Source: Zeugodacus cucurbitae (taxonomy: Eukaryota > Arthropoda > Insecta > Diptera > Tephritidae). From it: a DNA stretch of 64,000 nucleotides. Every line of letters starts with the position of its first letter. Within the stretch, counting starts at the first letter, position 1. Below the pieces are notes generated by a model, which saw only the letters and a list, made by a program, of their open reading frames with translations, had not been told where the DNA came from and ran no database searches. A program made the position numbers and the translations under genes. Below, piece by piece: positions 10,975 to 22,033 of this stretch. The DNA is taken from contig NC_071669.1 in assembly GCF_028554725.1 (NCBI RefSeq), positions 28,944,001 to 29,008,000 on the forward strand, given 5' to 3'.

Positions 10975-11411
10975 CTAAATGAAACAATATATAATATCTA
11001 GTATTTCAATGCATATGTATAGAATACCCGGTCTAGCAATAGCCATTTTATTGTTCACATCAAAACATTATACAAATATTGGAGCAACAATCAAAACAAA
11101 CCTTGTTCTAAGAATTCAAAATTTCAGATATATGCTAATAATTCCGAGTTTCCACAAGCACTAGTTGCTATCGACAACATTTGCCGAATACATTTTTTAT
11201 AGCTTACAATACTTATTGGAATAACTATACATAAACTGTATTCGAATAGTCAGTTCTCTACTCGCTGTTTGCGTACTGCTCGCATATCAAACATTTTACA
11301 TGCTGAGACAACAATAAAGTATTGCAGTTCAGTTCGTAAAATGCGATTTCTCATTAAAAATTTATCGGCTCTAGCGTCACTACCAAATTCGTTTTTACAC
11401 ATTTAGGCAAT
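10975..11411. other. NXF upstream intron or 5' region, nothing recognised
   Basis: AT-rich sequence. I looked for a further NXF exon on the minus strand; a possible AACAAG|gtttgt donor near 11101 has an in-frame stop shortly before it, so it was not called. No repeat shared with the window was noticed. Confidence 0.4.
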
Positions 11412-13190
11412 TCACGATGGTAAACACAGCAGTCGGAAAATTCAGCCTCCATGACGAAACATTGCCAAACGGCCGTCAACAAACACAAGGCAGGTTCGAC
11501 GTCGAAAAGCTGCAATCACAACCGACAGCCGAGCGATTTTCTACTCGACTTGCACTCCTGCTCTCTGAGAGCACTCATCAGCATCTCGATATAAGGGAGC
11601 TGTGGAACGGCCATCTCAAACTCATTGCATATCGCTGCAGCCGAAACAATTGGTCTCCGGCAACGACAAAAACCATTAAAGAACAACAAAGCGGCGGTGG
11701 CCGATGGACTCCCGTCGGAGCTATTCAAATACGGCGGCGAAGAACCGATAACGTCCTTGCATCAGCTACTTTGTAGAATATGGTCGGAAGAAAGCATGCC
11801 CGACGATTGAAATCTCAGTGTGCTCTGCCCAATCCATAAAAAGGGAGACCCCACAATCGCCAATTACCGTGGTATAAGTCTCCTCAATATCGCATATAAG
11901 GTTTTGTCGAGCGTATTGTGTGAAGGACTAAAGCCCACCGTCAACGAACTGATTGGACCTTATCACTGTGGCTTTAGAACTGGAAAATCGACAATGGACC
12001 AGATATTCACCATGCGCCAAATCTTGGAAAAGACCCGAGAGAGAAGAATCGATACCCACCATTTTTTCATCGATTTTAAACTGCCTTCGATAGCACGAAA
12101 AGGAGCTGCCTTTATGCCGCGATGTCTGAATTTGGTATCCCTGCAAAACTAATACGGCTATATAAACTGACGTTGAGCAACACCAAAAGCTCCGTCAGGA
12201 TCGGGAAGGACCTCTCCGAGCCGTTCGATACCAAAAGAGGCTTCAGACAGGGTGACTCACTATCGTGCGACTTCTTCAATCGATTACTGGAAAAAATAAT
12301 ACGAGCTGCAGAGCTAAATAGAGAAGGTACAATCTTCTACAAGAGTGTACAGCTCCTGGCGTATGCCGATGATATTGATATCATCGGAAGCAACAACCGC
12401 GCCGTTTGTTCTGCGTTTTCCAGACTAAATAAAGAAGCGAAGCGTATGGGTCTGGTGGTGAATGAGGACAAGACAAAATATCTCCTGTCATCAAACAAAC
12501 AGTCAGCGCACTCGCGTCTTGGCTTCCACGTCACTGTTGACAGTCATAACTTTGAAGTTGTAGATAATTTCGTTTATCTGGGAACCAGCATTAACAACTC
12601 CAACAATGTCAGCCTTGAAATCCAACGCCGAATCACTCTTGCCAACAGGTGCTACTTTGGACTGAGTAGGCAATTGAAAAGTAAGGTCCTCTCTCGACGA
12701 ACCAAAATCAAACTCTATAAGTCGGTCATTATTCCCGTCCTGATGTATGGCGCTGAAGCGTGGACGATGACAACATCCGATGAGACGACTCTTGGGGTTT
12801 TCGAGAGAAAGGTTTTGCGCAAGATTTATGGTCCTCTAAACATTGGCAACGGCGAATACCGCAGACGATGGAACGATGAGCTGTACGATTTATACGACGA
12901 TATTGACATAGTTCAGCGAATGACAGCGGCTACGCTGGCTAGGTCATGTTGTACGAATGGATGAAAACACTCCAGCTCTGAAAGTGTGCGATGCAGTACC
13001 CGCTGGAGGAAGCCGCGGAAGAGGATGACCTCCACTCCGGTGGAAAGACCAAGTGCAAATTGACCTGGCTTCACTTGGTATTTCCAGTTGGCGCCAAAAA
13101 GCAAAAAGCAGGAACGAGTGGCGCGCTCTGGTGGATTCGGCTATAATCGCTTAAGCGGTTTCTACGCCAAATATATATATATATATATAT
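11412..13190 (+). pseudogene. RTE retrotransposon, internally deleted
   Basis: The same family as the element at 28292. It begins in the endonuclease (AVGKFSLHDET) and skips to QQTQGRFD, losing about 90 residues. It then jumps from the linker to KNNKAAVADGLPSELF and runs through the reverse transcriptase with several frameshifts. The longest frame, 12122-12964, holds the palm motif YADDIDIIG. The C-terminus GGSRGRG is followed by a stop where the intact copy has RPPLRW. The tail ends in a TA microsatellite at 13169-13190. Dead copy. Confidence 0.85.
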
Positions 13191-13980
13191 AAAAGCTCAA
13201 AGGACCAATTATTGATGAAAAGGTCAATACAAACATTTTTAAAATGGTTTTTATTGTATAAAGAAAAGTCGAAAATAAGAAGTAAAAATATTATTACGCA
13301 GATTTAAATATAAGGTATGTTCATGCCAGATGAACACAACCCTGCATTGTCTTCTAAACTCGTCTAAATACGAATTAAAGGACAATGCAATAATGCACAA
13401 CAGCTGCAACATAACCCGCGAATATACACAACAATAAGAAAACAACCCAAGAAGGAGGAAGATAAATACACGGACGGACAAAAAGGAGCTAAACAAGTGA
13501 GATCACCGCGGATCACTCAACCACCCCAAGAGCACCAGGAGATAACACACCCAACCAACGCGGGATTACCCACCCATTCAACAGGCTATAAATATATATT
13601 TACTATTACCTTAAATATAAGATTGAATTATAATCTAACCCATACACACACCCACTCTTTTGTAAACTAACACACACAAATTGATCATTTATACCCCACT
13701 CACCCAAATACACAAAACTTAAATTATATCAAAACTAATTATCTTATTTTATTTGGCACACCGGCAACTCAACGTCGAGTACCTCGACAAGGTATTTGCA
13801 ACTATTTTAGCAGATCATAATTTCAATTTCTTCGTTTCAGACCACATCTTCTTCATCAAACAATAATAATATAATTTTGATTTACACTTGCAATTCATTG
13901 ATTTTCAATTTTCAATAAGCAAAGTGAATATTCCAGCAATATTTAAACGTTAATTTTTATTTCTAAAGGCAAATCCGAGC
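13191..13980. other. unassigned TE-like sequence
   Basis: Contains C/A-rich stretches ('cacacacccactc', 'acacacaaattg') and no ORF of note. The base composition differs from the AT-rich surroundings, suggesting an LTR or UTR remnant, but no repeat partner exists in the window. Confidence 0.3.
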
Positions 13981-14094
13981 ATGTCATACCCCAAATCCCC
14001 AGCCCCAGACATACAGATTTTAATAAGTTGTGTTTATATTGTTTATACTGGTCAATCTATAAATACAAACCCTCTTTTATATATTTTTAAACAA

Positions 14095-14880
14095 TTTAAA
14101 TCGTTCCTAGCTCAACCGGTTCTATGTTACCGGAATTGTTCCGTATTATATCCTGTTAAGGACATTCCTTTCCGCAATCTAAAAATGTTTGCATCAGTAA
14201 TTTATGAATCAACTTTGTCATTGCTTGAACAACACCTTGTACTCACACCCGGGCCCGGAGGGCTGTTTCTGCTGCGTCTCAGCTATATGCACTATATGCA
14301 ATAGTTAAACCCCAATGATACCTGATGAGAGATGGCAAATAAATTTAGGCTTACCGTTTCAACCAGTGGATAATCGATTTAACAATAACAATTACATCGA
14401 GAAGATAGTTGACTTAATTAGCGGGAAGGAGCATCAATAGCTGCGGCCCAAGAAGCTATGCTAAATGCCACTCACATATTTTAAGTTATACAGGTTTCAA
14501 TTTTATACGCGCATCCTCGAGAGAAATAATGGTTCAGCCCTATCCTTCACATTGCATAAATAATCTAATTGTACCCTCCAAAATATTCCACCTTACATCA
14601 GGTTTATCTATGTAATCTCTGCATAAAGAATTTCAATTTACAGACTCGACAATTGGAAAACTATATCTACCCAGCCACGAAATGGATGGAGCAGCTGTAG
14701 TTGCAACTTGTCCACTTGTAACAGTTAGCATTGGACTACTGCCAAACCCGAGGAGACCTGATGAACGTATTGAATTTCAAATCGATAACCAAACCTTCTT
14801 TGACTCGAAGAAGTGTGCTGCACTCTACGTAGTTTGCGCAGCTGATGCTTTTAAAACATAAAACTTACAGCGCATTGAAA
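14095..14880 (+). pseudogene. decayed copy of the 2A-LINE family
   Basis: Successive short matches to the LINE at 61470-62980 appear in the same order. They are the 5' UTR ('cggaattgttccg'), the NPGP-coding area ('acccgggcccggagg' then 'tgtttctgctgcgt'), the endonuclease start ('ggagcatcaatagctgcggcccaagaa') and the linker ('aacccgaggagacctgatgaacg'). Frameshifts and deletions prevent any long frame. It is far older than the 3' terminal copy. Confidence 0.6.
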
Positions 14881-15010
14881 AACTTGAAGATGTTTAAAAT
14901 CAAATTCGTTTATTTTAATTAATTTATAAAAAAATTCCAAATATGTAATATAATAAACATCAAAATATGTATATACAAAATTTCTTGCAATGACTTCACA
15001 AAATTTAACT

Positions 15011-15415
15011 TTATTTTACAAATATCTTCATTAACCACTTTTTCTCCGCTGCAAGTATTGCGCTTTGCAGGGTTTGATACTGTGTAGTTAACATTATCAA
15101 AAATATTAGTCTAAAACTTACCGATCCAAACAGGTCTGGATCGTCGAATTCAGCATCTCGAGCTCTGTATCTGCGAAAGGGAAGTTTGGTTTCTAAAAGT
15201 ACGCCATTCACGGGGCGGGAGTCGATGAAGGTGTTAATGTGCATGGCGTTCAGTACTTGTCGAAAGTTTGTCGCATCCGACGTCCTGTCGGTATAGACCT
15301 CTAAGTCGTCGACGTATTTTAGGAAGGTACTCTTGATGGCTTTAGGAGACGCCTCAGCTTCCAGTAGTTGACGGCAGGGCTGATTTCTGCGAGTAATTTC
15401 TTCTGTTGCTAACAC
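15011..15415 (-). CDS. unrecognised ORF with internal splice-donor-like site
   Basis: A 134-codon frame on the minus strand. Residues 1-95 or so are charged and look protein-like (KYVDDLEVYTDRTSD, then NTFIDSRPVNG). After DDPDLFGS a TCG|gtaagttt donor-like site follows at about 15133. However, 'cctgtttggatcgg' just before the donor is also found at the 5' end of the LINE family (5045, 61550), so part may be TE sequence. I do not recognise the protein. Its promoter-side neighbour is a 109-bp-repeat unit. Confidence 0.25.
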   Translation of the reverse strand: MLATEEITRRNQPCRQLLEAEASPKAIKSTFLKYVDDLEVYTDRTSDATNFRQVLNAMHINTFIDSRPVNGVLLETKLPFRRYRARDAEFDDPDLFGSVSFRLIFLIMLTTQYQTLQSAILAAEKKWLMKIFVK

Positions 15416-15417
15416 TT

Positions 15418-15545
15418 GTGTTTAAAGTGCGGCCGAAGGCAGCCAGTGGAGAAAGGAGTTCTAGGAGAAAAAAGTTCGAATACTCCAGGTTTTGGCTCGG
15501 CCAGGGTTAATTTTTTAAAGTGTAAAGGAAAATGTTCTACGATAA
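15418..15545. repeat. diverged unit of the 109-bp repeat
   Basis: Shares 'gcggccgaaggc.gccag', 'aaggagttcta', 'aggttttggctcg' and 'ccagggttaatttttt' with the tandem repeat at 5775-6045, in the same order. Confidence 0.55.
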
Positions 15546-15885
15546 GGAACTTTGATATGCAAATAAAGAAAACGCATCCTTCGCATATGGTTTCTAAGAT
15601 GGGGCAATCTGGCAACGCTCAGTTTCCACATAATTGTAACCACAGAAACCTTTTCAGCTATTAATGTGCTAAGCGATGTTTAAAATAAGTAATTGTTGCT
15701 TAAAAAAAAAAACTTGAATAAATGTAAAAATTGAATTTAATTGAATGTTAACCATGTGATTTTCAATACGTGAAGTGAAAAATGTTATAAAATTGTGTTA
15801 AAGTATGTGAAATACCATAGGGGGATTCTCTTGCCCTTTGGTAACCTTTGAACGGTGCACGGATTGCATGGATTGCAAAGTTCTT

Positions 15886-16362
15886 CAATCCTTCTTCTTC
15901 TTCTTGACTGGCGTAGACACCGCTTACGCGGTTATAGCCGAGTCCAAAACAGCGCGCCACGTATCCCTCCTTCTGGCAGATTGGCGCCAATTGGTTATAC
16001 CAAGCGAAGCCAGGTCCCTCTCCACCTGGTCCTTCCATCGGAGTGGAGGTCTCCCTCTTCCTCGGCTTCCACCAGCGGGTACTGCATCGAATACTTTCAG
16101 AGCTGGAGCACTTTCATCCATTCGAACAACATGACCTAGCCAGCGTAGCCGCTGTTTTTTTATTCACTGGACTATGTCTATGTCGTCGAATAACACATAC
16201 AGCTCATCGTTCCATCGTCTGCGGTATTCGCCGTTGGCAATGTTTAAGGGACCATAAATCTTCCGCAAAACCTTTCTCTCGAAAACTCCTAGTGCCGTCT
16301 CATGCCGTAGGACGGGAATGATGAGAGACTTGTAGAGTTTAGTTTTTGTTCGTCGAGAGAGG
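15886..16362 (-). pseudogene. RTE 3' fragment, 5'-truncated
   Basis: On the minus strand it encodes the RTE C-terminus: SRRTKTKLYKSLIIPVL, FERKVLRKIYGPLN, then GGSRGRGRPPLRWKDQ and DSAITA. The element is flanked by AAAGTTCTT at 15877-15885 and 16363-16371, a 9-bp target duplication. Its 3' end is a (gaa)n tail. The coding part has an internal deletion and frameshifts. Confidence 0.8.
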
Positions 16363-17059
16363 AAAGTTCTTTCATCCACAACATCAAAATACACACAAAA
16401 TATGCTACACCAAAACCAATGTTTACTTTCATGCAATGAGTCCTAGCAAAATAAATGCAACCCTGTCTCTGCTGTTATAATACAAAGTCACACATATATT
16501 TCGCTATTATTTTATTTTTGCTATGAAATAAATACAAATATTTCAAATATTTATATATATAATCCTTCTCTGTAGAGCCTCCTCTTTCACCCGATACCAT
16601 ATATATACCGAAATTCGTTGTCAAATCCCGACCGCCAAAGTAATCGGAATCGTGCCGATTTTTCAATGACAGGGCAAAAATCACCAGTAAAATATCATTA
16701 GTTGTTAGCATGTACTATTTCAAATTTTCTGGCAAAGATTCTACTGTAAACATTATAATTCATGTTCATTTAATTAGAATAAAGTTGATTTTAAAATTTT
16801 GGCACTGTTGAATTTCACCAATTCGGACTTGTAAATCACAAAATATGCCACTCGTTCAATATTGTAACGAATTTCCAAAGTCTGTTGATTACGCTGAAAC
16901 AATACCCTGAGTTCGATCAATGGATTGTCAAATAAAAGTCACTATTTAATGTGTGAAGCACACGTACCTACAATCATTTTATTTTATTTTTACACCATAG
17001 AAGCGATGTTGGGTCACTTGCTTGCTGACTTCTCAGCAAGCAAAACGTATGGTGGGATT

Positions 17060-17480
17060 ATACGCATGCGTGTATGAACATAAAATACAACCCTACAAGA
17101 CAGCGCTAACCCATACACCACTACACATCCAAAGTTTTTCAGCTTTTACCAACACATAGACAATAGTAACTTTTTGTAGTTAAATGGCAATCTCGGTAGC
17201 TAATTTTTGTATGTATAAAAAAGACATGCACCTACTACAATGAACCAATCAAAATCTCCGCAAAGGCCGCTATTCATATGAAAAGAAAATCTGAAGTAAG
17301 ATTATGTTAGTGCTTATTAATAATTTGTTACTGATATTATTTTATATTTATAGTAAATTTTCTCTTTACAGAGCGGTACTATGTTTGACTGGGTGCTGCA
17401 GCGTATTTTAAAGGAATATAACTGCAGAAAATGGTCTTGGAAGGCAATCTTTTACCATTATATTATTTACAGCAAATTTT
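17060..17480 (+). repeat. copy of an exon-bearing dispersed repeat
   Basis: Matches, inverted, the copies at 27122-27480 and 39165-39600. Shared blocks are 'accctacaagac', 'gcaatctcggtag', 'cgccattcatatgaaa', 'agcggtactatgtttgactgg' and 'aactgcagaaaatggtc'. A ttacag acceptor precedes ATGTTTGACTGG in this copy. The encoded family is not recognised. Confidence 0.55.
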
Positions 17481-18330
17481 AATATAATTTGTTAAAAATA
17501 AATATGTATAAAAAATTCGTGAAGTGTAAAGATATTTAAAGGTCAAAATACTATATATGTGAAAAATTCAATATACAGTGAGAAATAACGTGTTAAAAAT
17601 TGCTAATTTTAAATCTTTAATTGCAAATAACTCAGAAGCTATAAGTTTGTGGCGGCTATTATTATATATATTCATAATCTGGAATCCGCCCATATCCATT
17701 TTAACCCCGAAATCGTGGGACGGTATACTAAAGTTTTCCCCCAACCACTGCTATAACCTAATCTTATTTCTGATTCAAAGAACTTAACACTTTATTACTC
17801 AATACTCTACTTTTCAGCTCTAACTTATAACTTGTTTGCACTTTGCTAGACAACTCTCTCCTTAGGGGCCATCCATAAATTACGTCACGTCTTGAATGGG
17901 AGGGGAGGGTATCATTCGGAAGTGACATTGTGGGACAAGGGGCAGGGAGGGGCCAAAAGCTTTGTGACATCACATTTCAAAGAGGACTGGCTGCTCTGTA
18001 CCACGTCGATCACGCAGCAACATAATTAACACCTCAATTGTGTAAAGCTACTGGCGAATAATCGCCATTATAGTAGCCTTGGCTACTGAGTCTAGATTTC
18101 AAAAAAAGTCTTTAACGATATATACTGAACGTGTAGCAGGCGCCTTTGGACTTGTAAATCACAAAATATGCTTGTATATTTCTAATATTTTGTTCTACAA
18201 GCCGCTGACACGCTCCGTACTCCACTTTCAAGTGCGTACGTACAGTTTCAGATTAAGATTCTCCATCATGGAGTTTTTTGATACCCTCACCTGAGAACTA
18301 TTTTCAGAAAGTTAAGATTCTTGCAAACAA
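17481..18330. other. no gene; contains one arm of a dispersed repeat
   Basis: Positions 17620-17745 match the arm of the 8530-9665 element ('cataatctgga', 'ccgaaatcgtggg'). The stretch at 17860-17960 resembles common insect repeat text ('ggccatccataaattacgtcacg'). Nothing else is recognised. Confidence 0.4.
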
Positions 18331-18334
18331 AATA

Positions 18335-18612
18335 GCCTTTGTTACTCGGGGTTAATGTAGCTTTCCAATGGTGAAAGAAGTTTTGAAATCGGCACAGTAA
18401 TTTTTGAGTTTATTCATTACAAACATATGTATGTATATACAAATCTTTCCTTTTTATAATTGTAGTATAAATAAATGTAGCCTATGTTACTCAGGGTGAA
18501 TGTAGATTTCCAATGGTAAAGGAATTTTTGAAATCGAAACAGTAGTTTTTGAGTTTATTTATTACAAACATACATACAAATCTTTTCTCTTTATATTAGT
18601 AATTTATAACAT
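18335..18612. repeat. 146-bp tandem duplication of a TE 3'-end-like unit
   Basis: 'tgttactc.gggt.aatgtag..ttccaatggt' appears at 18341 and again at 18487. Each copy continues to 'gaaatcg', 'agtttttgagttta' and 'attacaaacata'. This wording is widespread in insect TE tails; the exact family is uncertain. Confidence 0.6.
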
Positions 18613-18723
18613 AGGAGAAGTCATGTTATGTAATTAATTAAGCAATTTTTTATATTGCAATTTTAATAAAAACAAAGCAATAGAAATTAGCTTCAGTATA
18701 TATGTTATATATGTGTATATGTT

Positions 18724-20061
18724 CTTCAGAGCAGTCGCACAATGAATCTAGAGTACTTCTTTGTTTTTACAATTGTTTATTTCATAGAATGAAATTGGGA
18801 CTATCAGCCCTATTCTGTGCGCTTTACAAATTCAACAAAATTTCTAATTTGTAAAAAATTGATCTTTATCATGCGTTTCGTATTCTGTGTCTAAAATAAA
18901 AAGCTCTTTTCTTTATAAGTTGTTAAGAAGTAAAATGCTCTTGACAAATAAAATATCTCGCTGTGGATAGTTGTGAAAGAGAATTTGTTGCAATGGAGAT
19001 ATTTTACTTTTGTCGTTAATTTTATACAAAGAGGAAAAACATGAACATGTGGATGGCTCGCGTTACTGAGCCGTTTTTATAATATATTAAGAAGTTTATT
19101 TTTCCGTTTTTTGTATAAAAAAATTAGGATAATGAGGGTAACATTGACGAAATTGTTTTTTATATATTGCATGCGATTACAGCTTTGCAAATTTTTGCCA
19201 ACAAAGAACACAGTTTAGATTTCGTAGTCCCCAAAGAACTTTTCTGAAGCTAAACATAACAACCAACTAAATCAAAATTGCATTCCAAACAGTTTTAAAT
19301 ATATTATAAAGGACATATATATATGTATTATATTATGAAGTATTCTACGGGATTGCGGGGGAGCAAAAGACTATGGAGGATCTGGGATGGAAAAGTGAAT
19401 ATATAGGCTCTGTCATTTGATTATCAATCAACTTTATTTACGCGCGGCACTCCCAGTTTGGTTAGGTATAACCCTGTCATCCATATAAATTAAATGGAGT
19501 TGTGAAACTAAACCAAATACTTTGCATCAGGTCTGAAAGGCTTCAGTCGATATCTCGATATCAGAATCGGATAGATAGGCTGATAACTCTTTGGTCAATC
19601 ATAAACCAAATTTGTCAACGAAGCCACACTGAAGAAGGCTCGGTTAAAACAAACAATCATCCAAATAACGGCCTTTTGGGTAAAAAATTAAGGCAGCTTC
19701 GGAGCATGGAATAATTGCGCACCCTAAGAAAAGTCTAGACCAAAAGCAATGGATTTATTGTGAAATTGAAGTTAAATTATTAACTATTTTGCAACAAATA
19801 TTGAAATGTATTTGAAAACTTACGTTAAAAAATAATTCAAATCAATTTTTCAATTCAATTCGAATATAATTGGACAGAATCAGCTGTTTCTGTTTACATT
19901 ATTTTGTTTCCCACACGTGTGGGGAAAAGCTATGCGTACTGAAGCTTTTTATTTTATCAAAATTGTCACAGAATACCAAAAAAGTTCTTACCTTATAAAA
20001 ATCTGAAAAAATTTTAAACTTTTTTGTTATTTTGTCAAGTGCACAGAATAGGGCTGAAAAC
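18724..20061. mobile_element. CAGCCC-ended TIR element, copy 1
   Basis: The ends CAGCCCTATTCTGTGC (from 18808) and its complement (to about 20055) bound a 1.25-kb body with imperfect, long subterminal inverted repeats ('gtattctgtg', 'ataaaaagct'). The copy at 27882-32273 is the same element in reverse, interrupted by an RTE. Homology between the copies continues 85 bp beyond the left CAGCCC end here (18724-18807). The true element or duplication unit is therefore larger. No transposase frame. Confidence 0.65.
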
Positions 20062-20580
20062 CTATACATTTTTATTGTATGAATCAACTTTCAATTGTTT
20101 ATAATTACACCCTTATAGCACGAGTATATGCAACCCTATACATAAATATACTTTACCATACCATGGGCGAATAACCCACATAAATCAACTCTTTTTCATA
20201 TTTGAATTGGTTATTGTTCTGAACTTTTTCTCTGTCATTGAAATTAAAAAAATATATAAATTTTAAATCATGTTCTAATAACATAAATTTTATTATATAT
20301 TTTAACTTGTAGAAATTTTTATATTTTGAAAAATTATATAATATGTAAACAAAAATTCACATTTAGAGTTAATATTGCTGCAATAATTTGATAAAACTAA
20401 TAATTTCTAAACTATATTAAATAAAAAATAATAATAATTAGTACGACGTTTAAACTATATTAAAAACAATTATAGTCATACATACATACGTCTTCAAATC
20501 GATTATTAGGTTCTTGTTTAACGTCCAACATTATGTCTATGACTAGAAACTTAAATAACCTATTCCAATTGATGATATCA
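20062..20580. other. 3' flank of the MPPED gene, nothing recognised
   Basis: AT-rich non-coding sequence between a TE end and the MPPED stop codon. No repeat or ORF is supported; the MPPED 3' UTR and poly(A) signal probably lie here ('ataaaaaataataat' region near 20420). Confidence 0.4.
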
Positions 20581-21545
20581 TTAATATTTGTTGGTTGGCA
20601 AAGATATATCAAATACAATTGGTGGATTATTAGGTATATAATTTATATCGCAAGTTGAAGCATTCACATATATAATATTTCCATCGGATGTAATACCATA
20701 ACCCTCATGGATATGTCCAAATACATGATATTTGGGTTTAACTCGTTTCTGTAATGTTGTAAGCAAATCTACACAACCAGCACGAACTCCAGAACAGCAT
20801 AAATCTCCATGACCTATGGGGGGTGTATGTGTTACCAATATATCAACGTTATTTGGTATTCGGTTCCAAGCATTTAAACATGCTTCCCCTCGCGGTAAAT
20901 TAAAGGCCCATTTACAAAATTCTGGTTGCCAGGGAGTACCATATATACGTATACCCATCACATCAATTAATTGGTCTTCTATATAAGTACAATTGACTAA
21001 AACATCACGAATATTTTGTGTTTGAATAGCACTTTCAATGTCTTCTAGAGGATTTCCCAACGTTGGCATACTGTCGAGGCTGAAGCGGCCAGTGTGTTTC
21101 GTGCTGTACACAAGAGCAATAAATTATATGACGCTCAAAGCTTTCATTAGCATTAGACATACCGACTAACAGCACATTTATTCAATGAACCTTCTGTAAA
21201 TGTGGTATCAAAACTTAGCTCGTGATTTCCCGCAATGACTATTTTATGCTTATGAGGAAGCGTAGCAATCCATTTATCAAAATCAACTACCTCCTCAAAT
21301 TTACCACATTTTGTAAAATCGCCTGCATGGATAAAAATGTCACCATCCGGTATATCAAACTTTAAGTAAGGTGTTAACGAATGTGTATCACTCATACAAA
21401 CAACACGAATTTTATTATGATCTTTCTGTTTAACCGCCCTACTTATGGACACTTTTATTACTCGTTGAGTTTTGGAGATCTCCTGCCAAGCCGCCGTTGG
21501 ATCATTGGTTAATGGATGTACGGATATTAAATTTTCCAAAGCCAT
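20581..21545 (-). CDS. MPPED/UPF0046-family metallophosphoesterase
   Basis: A calcineurin-like phosphoesterase; relatives are metazoan MPPED1/2 proteins with weak cyclic-nucleotide phosphodiesterase activity. Two exons, 21545-21163 and 21103-20581, are joined across a 59-bp gtatgt...cag intron inside an Arg codon. The product is 301 residues, close to family length. Metal-binding motifs are in order: SDTH (D53, H55), HAGD (D76), GNHE (N107, H108), VTH (H220) and FGHIH (H258, H260). Mammalian MPPED2 has a Gly at the first His of the last motif (from memory); here His is kept, so full activity is plausible. ATG at 21545 gives a normal N-terminus. This is the most intact gene of the window, with no stops. 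The physiological substrate is unknown. Confidence 0.93.
21104..21162 (-). other. intron of the MPPED gene
   Basis: 59 bp, donor CG|gtatgt, acceptor tgtacag|C. Removing it keeps the frame and restores the uninterrupted family sequence across the join. Confidence 0.88.
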
Positions 21546-22033
21546 GTATTATATGTATAATGTTACACACAGAATATGTGTATAATTTCACTTTACAGAA
21601 TCAAACGTCTCCCAAACTTTGGCAGAATAACTAAATAAATACAGTATAACACCACGGATGTCACTATAGCTATTATCTATATAAGCTAACGTTCATACGT
21701 AGAGACTTTGGTAACGCATTTTTGTCCACTTCAATTTTGGTTCTAACTATCACAGGCTTTTTAAAGTGGGCATGGTTGGAAAGAGGAGGTTCTCCAGATT
21801 AAGAATATATATATATATATAGCTGCAGCTGACTTATAGTTTTCGAGATATTCGCAATTAAAGTCGAAAAAAGTGCAACATTTATCTTGAATTTTCACAA
21901 TATATACCAAATATTTTATAAATATTATGTATTTATTTTACATTTACACTTCACACATTGTTTCTGCATATTTATTTTATAAAAATTATCACGAAAATAG
22001 CTGTAAATAAAAATTTAACATTTTACACAAACC

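Noticed and set aside
13169..13192. TA microsatellite as an independent locus
   Set aside because: It is the 3' tail of the RTE copy; RTE elements end in short tandem repeats.
16850..17000. Possible THAP-like finger (CNEFPKS ... MCEAH)
   Set aside because: Needs two frameshifts, the spacing is off and there is no invariant AVPTIF-like end; too weak.
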